Shown here: one piece after another, positions 1 to 11,035 of the stretch
How the letters are laid out: each line of letters opens with the position of its first letter
Position numbering within the stretch: position 1 is the first letter of the stretch
Assembly (NCBI RefSeq): GCF_001625195.1
Contig: NC_054389.1
Location: forward strand, 5,390,520-5,454,519
Direction of reading: 5' to 3'
Source: Drechmeria coniospora
Lineage: Eukaryota; Ascomycota; Sordariomycetes; Hypocreales; Ophiocordycipitaceae
Length of the DNA: 64,000 bases
Made by a program: the position numbers and the translations under genes
Notes under the pieces: model-generated
What the model was told of the DNA's origin: nothing
What the model saw: only the letters and a program-made list of their open reading frames with translations
The model's database searches: none

Positions 1-3000
1 GAGCAAGTTTTCCCGGTACGGACCGTGATTTCCCAGTACAGATCTCACGATCATCGGCTCAGGCTCTCGTGACAAATCCATCACCTACCAACCCGCCTGA
101 CGAGAGACATGTACTGTGGCCACAAGGAAGAAATCGACCATGCTAGTGAGGCTGGTCAGGTGGGCCACAAGGCAAGGCCGCCCGATAACTATGTTGTGCT
201 TTGGTACCAAAGTATAGTGTTGAACAGCAACAATCCGAGTCGCAACCGATATGGTGTTGTTTTGGACGAATGGTCGAGGATAATAGAAGCCGCATGTTCT
301 CGTTCTTGACAAGAGCATTGCGGCGCAGCTATGGAACCAAAGATCTGGATTCCTCGCTGGTGTCTCGTGGTGGTGGCGAAACGGAGATTGAGTGTGTGCG
401 CGTGCGCGTTTGTTAATACGCACTTCAGCGCAAATGTGATGCCGAATAATGGTGCTTATTTTTGCCAATACGGATTGTAATCATCCGGTCCTACCTCCAA
501 CGCTGGGCAATCTTGCTGAGGGATGGCATGGAAAGGATAGGCGGGAGGGCCCAACTTTGGGTGGCCGTCTTGTCGTCATACAGATATTGGGAGGCGGCCA
601 CTGGCCCTCATGGCGCGCTGCTGTATTACGCCAGAGATGACATGATGAGGAGCATCCCGAGAGACCCGATCATTTGATTTACAGCCATCGATCACTCCAC
701 AGCATAGTCTTGCGGGAAGCCGGAGAGGTGCTGGCAGAGCGATATCCTCGAGGCTGCGGCGTGCGGCAGGCACGTTTCCGTACAGCCGTCCCTTCCTCCG
801 TCCATGTACCTTTAGAAAGCAGGGAGGCAGGCAATTGAGAAAGTCGGTAGATACTTGTAGGTAGCTGAATGAAGAATGGATCGTGGCCGAGGTCGAGCTG
901 GGCTGGGCTGAATGTTCATTGTGTGCGGAGTACAACTCCGTACATCTGCTTGTACTGGTATCCGTCGGGGCACCTATGTTCCATGGTCAAGGTTGATCGA
1001 CATCCATCCATTCAGTTGGGAGGGACGAGTACTCACACTTGTAGGAACGGGCCATGTTTGGGACCGTGTCCAGGGTGCATGTTCCACAGGGTGCTGGGAT
1101 TCAACCTGGTTTTCGCCAGTTCCGAGGCGGCATGGGTGGGCGCTGTGCTCGTTCTCTTGCCCCCCCCCCCCGACTTACTGGGCGCTCCCTAGCACATGTG
1201 CGTGTGCGTGTATTGTACATTCAAGTGCACGTACCCACCCACTGCTTGTCTGGCGACACTAAGGAGGATGGAGGACGAGATCATCGACGTTGACTGGGTG
1301 GAAGCGTTCAGCCCCGATTCATGGAGTCGTGACTTCAAATAGTGAATGTATGTGCAAGTACACCGCTGTAGTTGCCGGGTATGGTGCATGGCCGATGGTA
1401 GATGGAGATTTGCCCCTTCCTTCACTTGTGATGGGTGGTCTCTCCTTCCTTTTGACAAGAAAAGCCTTCCCCAACTGCCCAAACGGATCAACACCGGCAG
1501 GGATGGTCTTGCCATTTGAGAACGGGCACCGATACTATACACTACTTGTACACCATAGTATGGAGTGCGACTAATACTGTGCACAACCCTACATCTCGAC
1601 TCTCGATCTCAACCACCCGACAAAAACAAGCACCTCCCAAGTTATGACGAACGACTCAACCCGGGAACTGGTGGTGGGTGACGGACGTTTTGTTTCTAGG
1701 GCCGAAACGGGCTTGGCGGGTAGCGTTGGATGACCTGGTGGCTGGCTGTGGTGTGAGAGAACCTGACACTGTTGATACATTGTCTCGCCCGAAAACTGAC
1801 CACTCTTCATCATCAAAGCCACCCGTTGCGTCGATGTTCGACAGTGACGCCTCGGCGTACGAGGAAGCTGATGAGCAGAGCATTCATTCTACGAGTAAGT
1901 GTATGAGGGCGTACGGAGCACAAAGTACTTTCTGCCAAAATGGCAGGTGAAATCTCACAGCGTCGTCATTTCTCCCCCCCGCACCGCATGTCTCGCTCTC
2001 GACTCGCATCAACGCGTGTGCGCATGCGCCGACGATCAGCATCATCCGTCGTGGTATGTCTAATCTCGCTCTGTTCAACAAAATCGATTTGCCCAATGTC
2101 ACCCGGGCGCCGCATTCGCTCTCGCTCGCGTCACGACATCGGACCAAAGCTAGCCCGTTCGTGGGTCGTACAAAGTATGGTTGACATTGGTTGTACAGAC
2201 CCTTCGTGCTCGCGTTTCCTCCGTTGAACCTGTCAGCGAACTACCTTGTCTGTTTTAGACCTGTCTGCACAGCTGCCTTCCATTGCCCTGCACGGCATTT
2301 AATGTGACCTTGGGGACCCCCCGTCTCTAAGCTGGTCTGACGGGGCCTGCTGGATCCATCCAACATGGCGCAGCCTGCGGACGGGTCCAATATGCGGCCC
2401 CATCCCGGTCTGCCGCAACTATTGGATCCGGCCCCATGGTTGGGGTTGGTTCATGCCTGGGCCTGGGAGTGAGTGCATCAATGATCAATGATCGGATGAA
2501 TTTGAGCCTCTCAGAGACCACGCCCGCGTGGTAGGCATTCAGACTCGTCGCCGTCACGAACCCGACATCACGACTCCTCGATTGCAGTACACCTGCCCCT
2601 ACATTACATGTACCGAATTCGGACGAGAAGAGCTCATGTACTCTCGCCAATCTTGCAGTGAGCTTGAACGTCCTCAAGAGACTGCTAGCAAGCACGTACA
2701 AGCCCCCACCGATTGTGCGGCTCCTGCCACTGGAGCACTGCTAAAGCCTCCGACGAGTACTCCGTACTCCGTACAAACATCCGGATTCCACCTTGTCCAT
2801 ATCATTTTTGCAGATGCCCCGGCCTCCATCCATACACTGACACTTGCTACTGCCCCGGCTCACTGCTGACGTTACTAATCTGGAACATTGGGGCCAGCCT
2901 AGTTGTACGCCGTGAGCTGTCGGCTATATTCCATGCAGCATCACCAATTGATGTGAGGAAGGAGGAAATGAGACGCGAAATGAATCGGCATTTTCCAGGG

Positions 3001-6000
3001 GCCATCCTTCCACATACCAATCTCCTGCAGATGCCACTTGGCCAGCAACTGAAAACGCTGTGAACGGGAGCATCTCCTCGCTCGCGACGCCTGGTGCAAA
3101 TAACATCCCGGAAGGATGATGATGTCTAGGTCCGGGTGGATTTCCCACCTTTATCGCCCAATCTTATTCATTGTCGCTATTGGATATCACACCGACCAAA
3201 GCTTTCTACTGAAGTTGATCCATCCTCTCCACGCGCATCTCAAAGTGTACAGTAAGTGAAGATGACCAAAATACACATATACACACATGCAAACAGACAG
3301 GAGGAGGCAATTGAAGCCTCAAGATCAGCTTTGTCTCTCGCCTTGGAATGGGTGAATGAAAAGGCATGGAGCAATGCAGCAGAGGCAAACAAGGTACTTC
3401 AATAAGGTCATCATGAGCATCCCTTTATCCAGAGATTTGTGCAAACAATGGATTGGTAACCAACAGCCAACTTCTATGCCTTCGTTTTGCCCCGACTTTT
3501 CGCTGATTTTATGTCATGCGAATGAACAGTCTGGGTGGAATCCGATATGCCATGGCCATGGTGCGGAAGGGAACCAGAAGGGATGTTCGCTCTAGGTGTC
3601 ACCGAAGAGGAGTCGAGCCGCCATGTGCAACGTGCAGAATGAAAAATGGCATGCATTGCATCTGCAGCTAGCATCAGTTGGGTGGAACTGGGGCGAGGGG
3701 GGGGGGGGGGGGGGGGGGGGCATGGCCCGGTAGCGAGTGCCGGGCCACCTGATACTCCTACCCTGATGATCATGACCTGGACATGGACGCTTCGGCAACC
3801 AGGTTTGCGGGACGGCCCAGTGAGGAATCGCGATACCCAAACGAGCAATTGGGGCATGGGGGACTAGTAGCGGCCTACCAACTTTCAGTGAGCACAACCG
3901 CACATTGGGCCCAAATGTGACAACACCACTAGCTGGCGCCATCGAGGGCATCGCAACCTTCCCTGTCATCGGAATCCTAGCTGTTGGTGCCCGACATCAG
4001 CCTGAGACGACAGTTTGCGTCTCCTAGTTTGCTCATCCTGGCTGGAGCAACGGATACTTCCAAGACAATGGGAAAATGCCAGGGTTGGAAGCGGGGGCAG
4101 AAGCAAGTTCTGCTGATCATCCGGCCTCAGCCCCTTTTCGTCCATCCACCTTCCCTGGCCACGACATCAGCCGAGCGGGATAGGTGAGTAATGCCATGCC
4201 TCAAGGCCCGAAGGGCTCGAGCTGCGACGGACGAGCAGGCATCAACCGCATATTGTGATAGCCACGTGAAGCACCTCGAGCCTGATTACGCGCTACATGT
4301 GCTGCCTATGGTATGTTTCGCTGTTGTTGCTCGAAATGTACCAGGATTAAGCTGCGAATGAAATGCACTGACCTGGCAGCATGGGTGTTAAGGTGCATTT
4401 ACGACGGAACACGGAGTACTCTACTTGCACGTCGATGACCAGAGGTCGTGATCATGGCTGGTTCCTGAACATCGGCGGGCAAGGGCCGCCTATTGTGCTC
4501 CTGGCCGCTCTCGGAAGGAACTCATCGCCATCAAGAAAAGAAGAAGACGAACCTGCACGCGGTGAAAATCGACGACGGTCCCTTCATCTCTATAGATGAT
4601 TCGTCTGACATCTGCACACCTGTCATGAGAGCTGTCGTCGGATGGTACCAGAGTGGCTGGTACTTTCTCGGAGAAATCACGTGTCTGGATCATGATGCTA
4701 GTCCAGTAAACGCTTGCGTGCTTCACCTTGCTCACTGCATAGCACAATGAGCTTCTGGGGAACCATGTCGGCACGGCTGATCCTCAGGGGACTACGAAGG
4801 CTCGTCCACATCCTTGACCGCAAGGAACTCAATATTGGTTCCCTCCCGAGATTCGGGAGTGACAGCGAGGTAGCGACGGTTCTGATGCGAGTCTTGTCAC
4901 CCCTATCCCTCATTCACACTCATATCAGTTGGCCGATTCCCCATTCCAAAGTCACTCGACATTGGCTTGGGAATGCTACAATGGCTCAGTACATGCAGGC
5001 GCTCTGCCCAGCAGGCGGCTCGTTCACCAGCAGCACCCCACGGGTGATGAGCGGGACGGAGGTTGCGCGCCGACGAAGAGGGCAACCCGTGGAAGGCCAT
5101 GTGTAGGTGGGTGGCACATGTGACCAACGTGGCCAACGCAAGCTCCCAAGCGCGATATCGTGCGCGCAGCTTGTGGCACAGTTTAAATCGAGGTCTTCAT
5201 TACGTCGGTGGCGAACGACACAAACGACACAAGGGGATGCGAGGGCGATTGCACTAATTACAGCTTAGAAACCCCAGGCCGAACAGACGACAATTGAAGC
5301 CATGTCCGTAATGTGGATGATTGGAAGCGAAACGAACGAGGAGAAGTCGTGGGGGGGTGTCTTCCAGCAGACAGCTGGTAAAAAGATGGTCTCAACTCTT
5401 ACCGAAACTTGATCGATTTATCACTCTCGATGTGTACAGGTATGTCCAAGTACTGCATTCATTTTTGTGTTTGCATCTTGTAGACATCAGGCCATGGCAC
5501 CAGTAGGTATACGCTTCCCAGTGGATCACATCTTGGCAGGTCAACATACTCATGCTGTACACGCTTAATCACGTCCATACAGAAACGAATGGTACTTGTG
5601 CGTTTGGACCCTAGCAAGTGTCTCGCCCACCCGAGCGAGGCATTGCGTGTGATGACGGTGGACGAGCCCGTCTAGATCCTCTGCTCTGTGCTGGCACCCC
5701 CTCGTGGAAGCAATAGCCAGTCTACGGATACGGAGTGATAAGCATTGCCGACTCTCACCGTCGGTGATGAGCGAGCGATGAGAAACCAGGGCTGCGAGTC
5801 CCAAATTCCAACCCCTGTCTGTACGCTGCACCATGCTTTATGGTTTCGCCCCCAGCTATGCAATGCATGCACTGCACGTCCATGCCGGCAGCGGGTGACG
5901 GGACAGCACTGCAGTCGCTGGTCAAGCCCCCCAGTAGCTCAACTCAACCCCGGCAGTTAAGAAGCCATTTATGACTCTGGGTACTGATACTGGTGACCCA

Positions 6001-9000
6001 TCATGGTCCAATGGTTCATGCATGTCTGTTGGTCTTCACCGCCGCCTCACCACCTATCCAGGCGAAAAAGAAAACAAATGAAAAAGGGTTATACACCTAA
6101 TTGGGACGCCCTTGTATTCCCCAAGCTCCAGCACGGGCGACGGACTCGTGAAGGTTGGTAATACATCCTATCACACAAGTATGAAAATGCAGCTACATCC
6201 ACACAACCGGCACCGGTACGCAGACTTACTTGTATGTTCTCCGACAGACATCTCCATGAGATGCGATCACCGGCCAAGTTAGACTATCGGGGCGTGCGTT
6301 TGCGTGGGGCTTTGCTTGCAATGTCGCTCATCATGCCGAGATGCAGGGGTGATGAGGTGGAAAGCGAAATGCCGTTTGTTGATCATCAAGGATTTCCGTT
6401 GACACGTTTCATGGGCGCGGCAGGATCTGTGCGCACCTTCCCACACGCACATATTCAACCATTCTCCCCCTTGTGAGTCTTTCAAACCTCGCCGCGTCTT
6501 TGGTCGTATCCTCGGCGACGGAGGGATCATCGTTTGCGGCCGTGTCATGAACTGCCAATATCAGGATCAGTTCAACACCTTCATTGGCAAGACGTCAGGA
6601 TCAGCCACGAATGGACAGGCTGGTTTCATGTTGTCAGATGGCGAAGCAGGCTGGAGAAGCAGCGGACATGGCAGCACATATCTGCAGCGGTGCCTCATCG
6701 ATGCCGTCGTGCGCATCGCCGACGATGTTGACTTTGGAGGCGTTTCTCACTTCAGCCGTACCGGGCTCCTTGTTCATGAGATGCTCCCACAAATGCCAAG
6801 AAGATGACCCCCGACAGTCCCACAAGATATGCAAGTACATCTATCGGGTTGGTAACTATCCCCACGTTGACGACGGTTCGAGGGGGCAACCGTCCCCACC
6901 TAATCAAGGCAGTGAATGTGTACGCATACACCATGTCCTCGTATCTCGGAGGCCAAGCGGTAAAGTCAGACTACACTTACTCGCTCGTACTTTGCGTGGC
7001 CATAAGTAATGGGGCAAGATCAGCGGGCCGCTAGCCGAAGCCGAAGTGGTTCGCGGCCCATCGTCGAGGGTCTGGCATCATTTTTCACAACCATGAAGCT
7101 GAAATCGTCGTTCCATGAACATTCCTGGGTATGCAGTAATATTGCTCTCGACGTATCGCTGTGGCGCGCAACGCGAGCAGGCGTCTACATCAACACACCA
7201 CGGACAATGGCGTCCCGATATCATATAGTTGGCACCAGTGAATCGACTTGTTGTACCGTCACACTGAAAGAACTCTTGGGGAGAACGAGAAACGGGTAAG
7301 GGCATCCTCTACCGGATCACCACGGCGAACGAGAAGCCGAATACTTCGGGACCAAGGCTTCCCCATCGACCGAACGCATCTGCGTCATACCCTTCATGCT
7401 CGTGCTTCGCCCCATCGGCCGCTCCCGCTCTTCATTTGTTCTCGACCTGTGACCATGGAAGATCTAACTTGATCAGCAGGTCATCCATGCACCTCGGCCG
7501 AATTGCAATAGCCAAAAACATCGGTGCCCATGTCATCGGGACTTCGCCGTTGAGCAAAGTTTGATGTTGCAACCCCATATCTACCTGCCGATAAAACCGC
7601 TGCACGCTCTATATTCGGATCTCGCCGACGCCAGAAGATTTAACCCTGCTTTTCATTTCGTAAGATCCATGCTGAGATCCAGCGTCCCGCAGTGTATCCG
7701 CCAGCCAGCTTCGGCCTTTGCCATCCCCATGGCCTCGCCATCCACCCTCCATGTCCCTTCAGTGAAGGTGATGGTTCCACTTCATGGCCTTTCAGCGTCA
7801 AGGGGGTGGTAGAGTTGTCGATAGAAACGAATGAAGCTTGCGGCTCGACGGTTTCGACTTCTGGCGCGCTCTTATGGCTCCAATCTTTGAATGCAGTACC
7901 TCGGCTCGGTCGGACAACGGTGGATACTGGTCGCAAAACAACCAGGTATGCTTGCATGCTGCTGTCGGAAGAAGTCCAGAGCTATACTTCAGCCTTTGTA
8001 TATTCCAATGACCATCAGAAACGGTCGTCAAGTGAGCCAGCCGATGATGATGGGGACAATTTTCTTGTCTCGCTCACCGACCATCTTCAATCGTTGGCAT
8101 CCTCACGCACTTTGAATTGGAGCTTCCATCACCTCTTGGCACGTTTTCTCAGCAAGCTGCAGTTCCATGGCAGTGATTCTGGCGTGCGGATGTGCCTTTT
8201 GATCCATGCTCATCGGAGAAAGGCCAAGGATCCAGCTTAACATCTGCAGTGGGGGAATAGACGGTGGTCGTGGTGCGGTAGCGACCATATTCAGACAGAA
8301 TTGGGACACTGCGACTCGTCCAGGTGTTGGAAGGGGAACTGGAATCTAGTGGTGATTCGTTAGTGTCTTGCCTTGCTCATGGGGCATGAAAGAAACTTCG
8401 CTCGGAGGCGCGTACGAGCCCCGGAACTGACATGGATGCTACTGGAAGTGCAGAAGCGACCTCGGTTGTTTGGCCGAAGCATCTTCATTCAGCTGGCTTG
8501 AATCAACTTCCACTTCCACCGGTGTGAGAAGTGGCAAACTACTTGCCCTATTCTTGCGGGAAATCGAGGAGGCGGGCAGAGGATGGCGTGCGAACGGAAT
8601 ATCCAAGTGACGAGATTTTGATGACGTTTAAGGTTATGCAGCTCGATTCCATCGGCTTGCCAGCCGTTCAAGGGCATACACAGCATAGTACCTAGTAATT
8701 TGTCCGCAGTACCTTTTTTCAGGGAATGGTGAAGGCGCAGGTGCAAGCTTCGGCAGGTTGGCAAACTTAATTCTGCCAGTGATGAAAGGGCGGGCTGGTA
8801 ACGGACAGGCAGATACGGCTCTGGCAGCAGGCACACAGGCTGCCAGCCTCCGGCATGACAGCAAGTAGAGAGATATGACAGTTCAAGGAACAGACAGACG
8901 CGCAGTCGCCCAGGTGGGTAAGCAAAGCACCAAAGGTGGTATCAATTGACCCATGAGGTGCTACGATGCGATAGGGAATTTTGATGTACATGGGCTCCGG

Positions 9001-9028
9001 CACTCCTAGGCACTGCTATAAACAACGG
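1..9028. other. Gene-empty stretch, about 9 kb
   Basis: I find no protein gene, tRNA or rRNA that I can support in these 9 kb. Open frames on both strands are short, overlap one another without preference, do not join through plausible introns into any protein I recognise, and have compositions expected of chance. It contains homopolymer tracts (C-run near 1160-1171, G-run 3697-3720) and scattered TACTCCGTAC-type palindromes (for example 2756-2775). Base composition looks like that of the genic half, so it is not an AT-rich, RIP-decayed block. It could contain long non-coding RNA or a rapidly evolving small gene that cannot be seen without transcript data. Confidence 0.6.
3697..3720. repeat. 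Uninterrupted G tract of 24
   Basis: Twenty-four consecutive G residues on the plus strand, just after GGGCGA and before CATGGC. It lies in the gene-empty first 9 kb. Such a run can fold as a G-quadruplex and is also a place where sequencing length calls are unreliable, so the exact length should not be trusted. Confidence 0.95.
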
Positions 9029-9908
9029 CTATTTCACGTGAGCGGCCAAAGTCTCGAGGACCTGCAAGGTGGGTGGGTTAGCCAATCGGTCGATGAATCA
9101 CCGAGCGAAAAGTAGTGCTTGGTTCGGCATACCTCCAGCTCAATCTTGGCCTCGGCGATATCCTGCTCGCTTCCGTTACCGTTGGCAACCTTCTGGGCTT
9201 CGGCGATCTGGGTTCGGATGGCTTCGGCGCTGAAATCCTCGAGTGGGTAACCCTCGACGGCGTTGATGCTCAAGGCGGAGCCAGGCTGGACGGTGGCAAA
9301 CCCGCCAGACACTATGTTCCGTTGCGCATCGTCAGTGAAACCGTCCACAAGTTTGAGCGTTCTGGATGTATTTGACCAAGTTCAAGGCCGATGGGCGAAA
9401 GAAAAGAAACATACAGAAGAACTGCTTGGAACCGCCAGACTCCTCGATGACCTCAACGACTCCAGGCTTGAGCTGCTCAATTGCGGGAGCGTGGTTGGCA
9501 AGGACACCCATCTCGCCGGATTCCGCGGGGATGTTGACTTGAACGACGTCTTGGGACTTGTAGATGGACTGCAGGGTGTTGCGGCAATTAGCTCGGCTCC
9601 ATCAACGGTCCGGTTGCGCAACGGGTGTCGGGCTCCTCATTGCGCCCTCTCGAATCGTCACAAAATGATGATCAGTCGGGTTCATTCGTACCTGGTGAGG
9701 CAGAGACAGGCTCAACTTGATCTGCGGAGGCGAGTTAGCTGTGCCTGTGCCGTCAAAGACGAGACTGTCGGGCCCTTCGATGTCGAGGGGTGCGGAACTC
9801 GCTCACCTTGTCAGGGACGGCCTCGGCGTACGTCCTCCTCTGGGCGACAACCCGCATGGCGGCGGGACGAGCGCGAATGACCGCGCGGGCTAGGCGGACA
9901 GAGTTCAT
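9029..9908 (-). CDS. ATP16: ATP synthase F1 delta subunit, mitochondrial
   Basis: Central-stalk subunit of mitochondrial F1Fo-ATP synthase (bacterial epsilon homologue), which couples gamma and the c-ring in the matrix. Five exons on the minus strand: 9908-9807, 9721-9692, 9568-9415, 9311-9133, 9061-9029, all with GT-AG introns; the joined frame gives 165 residues, the usual fungal length. The first ~25 residues (MNSVRLARAVIRARPAAMRV) are Arg/Ala-rich and acid-free, a matrix targeting peptide ending in a typical QRRTYAEAV junction. The beta-sandwich domain follows (IYKSQDVVQVNIPAESGEMG, then NHAPAIEQLKPG), then SGGFATVQPG, and a C-terminal helical hairpin (SAEAIRTQIAEAQKVANG, EQDIAEAKIELEVLETL). 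The 10-codon second exon is small but keeps phase. The first ATG in the frame is used, because it alone gives the targeting peptide. It borders an AT-rich island on its 5' side. Confidence 0.95.
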
Positions 9909-10766
9909 GGTGAATTGAGCGGCTTGATTGAAATGTTGCTTGACGCAAGGCTCGAGAGGTCGCTTGGCACGAATATTCGTCCTACCACCAGGCTTCGGCT
10001 AGCGGGAAAACTGTCCTGCTGTCGAAGCACATGACTAGTCACGTGCAGGTGAGAGCTTGCGATGTTTTCCTCTTGGGTACATCCACCAAGTACTTGAGTC
10101 TTATTATCCAGTACCTACTTAAGTGCAACTAAGTCGGAACTTACTTGCAGTAATAATACATATTAAATACGTTCGTCAACCAAGAAGGAGGCTTCGCCGT
10201 CGATAAAAAGCACACAAGTACTCCGTGCAGCTTACAAAATTTCCGATAAATCTCGTATTTATTGCTATGGCCACATGCACTTGCTTAACTTTATCTGTTC
10301 CGTGTCTATTGCGAGGATCCTCCGGCTCAGGACGTAAGTATTATTAACCTGCACTGACTGTTCCATTGCGGCGGTGAGTAGAGTAACCCGTGCATTCACT
10401 CACTCTCGTATATTTTGCAATGCATCCACCATTCATCGGCCCATCGTTTTGAACGTATTCTGTACACGCAAGTGTTTTTTATTCATTATACTCGACAGGG
10501 TATAGTCGGTGGCTCAAGTCGACGCAATACGCCCAAATCTTGGCGGTAAGAATTACTTGCTAGAAATCCTATGCATTTTACTATTGGATTCTTCTTACTA
10601 CATTATGAGAGTCATCCTCTATTCACACGTGTATTGACAAACGGGACGCGGAAGGTCTCTAACGCACATCGCACCGTAGGCCAAGACTCCATCTAAGTAC
10701 ATACTCAAGTACTCCGTACAGAGGACTTGTTTGTACATATGGAATGGGGCAAAAACAAAAAAAAAA
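9909..10766. other. ATP16 upstream region grading into AT-rich island
   Basis: No gene seen. The first ~150 bases upstream of the ATP16 start must hold its promoter; no sharp motif stands out. From about 10080 the sequence becomes clearly AT-richer and carries short direct repeats of AAGTACT type. The last ~100 bases (from about 10660, ACGCACATCGCACC) are repeated near 18139 and belong to the duplicated segment that carries the 5S rRNA doublets. Confidence 0.6.
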
Positions 10767-10767
10767 A
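10757..10767 (-). terminator. Pol III terminator of 5S copy A
   Basis: Eleven consecutive T residues in the transcribed direction directly after the 3' helix I sequence GTTGTATG. This far exceeds the four or five T residues that fungal RNA polymerase III needs. At copies B and C the corresponding runs are shorter (five or six T, then TATTATTTTT). Confidence 0.85.
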
Positions 10768-10885
10768 CATACAACAGCCGGTGTTCGCTGATCGTCACCG
10801 ACTCAACTACTAATCTGCCGGTCAGTGGCTTGACGTGTGGAGAGCAGACGGGATCCAGTATTTTCCACTGCCTATGGTCGTATGT
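10767..10885 (-). rRNA. 5S rRNA gene, copy A
   Basis: Transcribed right to left, 119 nt. It begins ACATACGACCATAGG and ends GGCTGTTGTATGT, the hallmark ends of fungal 5S rRNA; these pair as helix I. GGCAGTGG pairs with CCACTGACC as helix II with the usual bulge, and the internal control region (CAAGCCACTGACC ... GTCGGTGACGATCAGCG) resembles boxes A and C of the Pol III promoter. A run of 11 T (template A 10757-10767) is the terminator. TTTATAAA lies 24-31 bases upstream (10909-10916), where Neurospora 5S genes carry a TATA element. It is identical over all 119 nt to copy B 7.5 kb away, while the sequence between copies has diverged, which argues for function or gene conversion. Compared with the Neurospora 5S as I recall it, a few transitions are present (GTCTGC, TTGAGTC, GATCAGC), so a variant isotype or pseudogene is possible. 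Confidence 0.85.
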
Positions 10886-10950
10886 GCTAGGGATACTAGT
10901 TAATTATGTTTATAAATTTATCTTTGGCATGAAACCTGTTTAACAAAAAG

Positions 10951-11035
10951 CATACTTACAATAGCCAGTGTTCGCTGATCGTTACCGACTCAACTGCTAA
11001 TCTGCCGGTCAGTGGTTTGATGCATAGAAAGCAGA
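10951..11035 (-). pseudogene. Truncated, transition-mutated 5S rRNA copy A'
   Basis: Partial second member of the locus-1 5S doublet. The 3' two thirds of the 5S sequence are recognisable (CAGCGAACACTGGCTATTG, CTGATCGTTACC in plus-strand order, TCTGCCGGTCAGTGGTTTGATG), but the 5' part including helix I is missing. Differences from copies A-C are mostly G-to-A or C-to-T (GCCGG to GCCAG, CGTCACC to CGTTACC, GGCTTG to GGTTTG, ACGTGTGGAG to ATGCATAGAA), plus a small insertion at the 3' end. Transition bias in a duplicated sequence is what repeat-induced point mutation leaves. Position and linker match copy C of the other doublet, so A' is its decayed counterpart. Confidence 0.8.

Noticed and set aside
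7640..8309. Pair of minus-strand frames that might join by an intron
   Set aside because: No splice pair gives a coherent product, and neither piece resembles a protein family I know.
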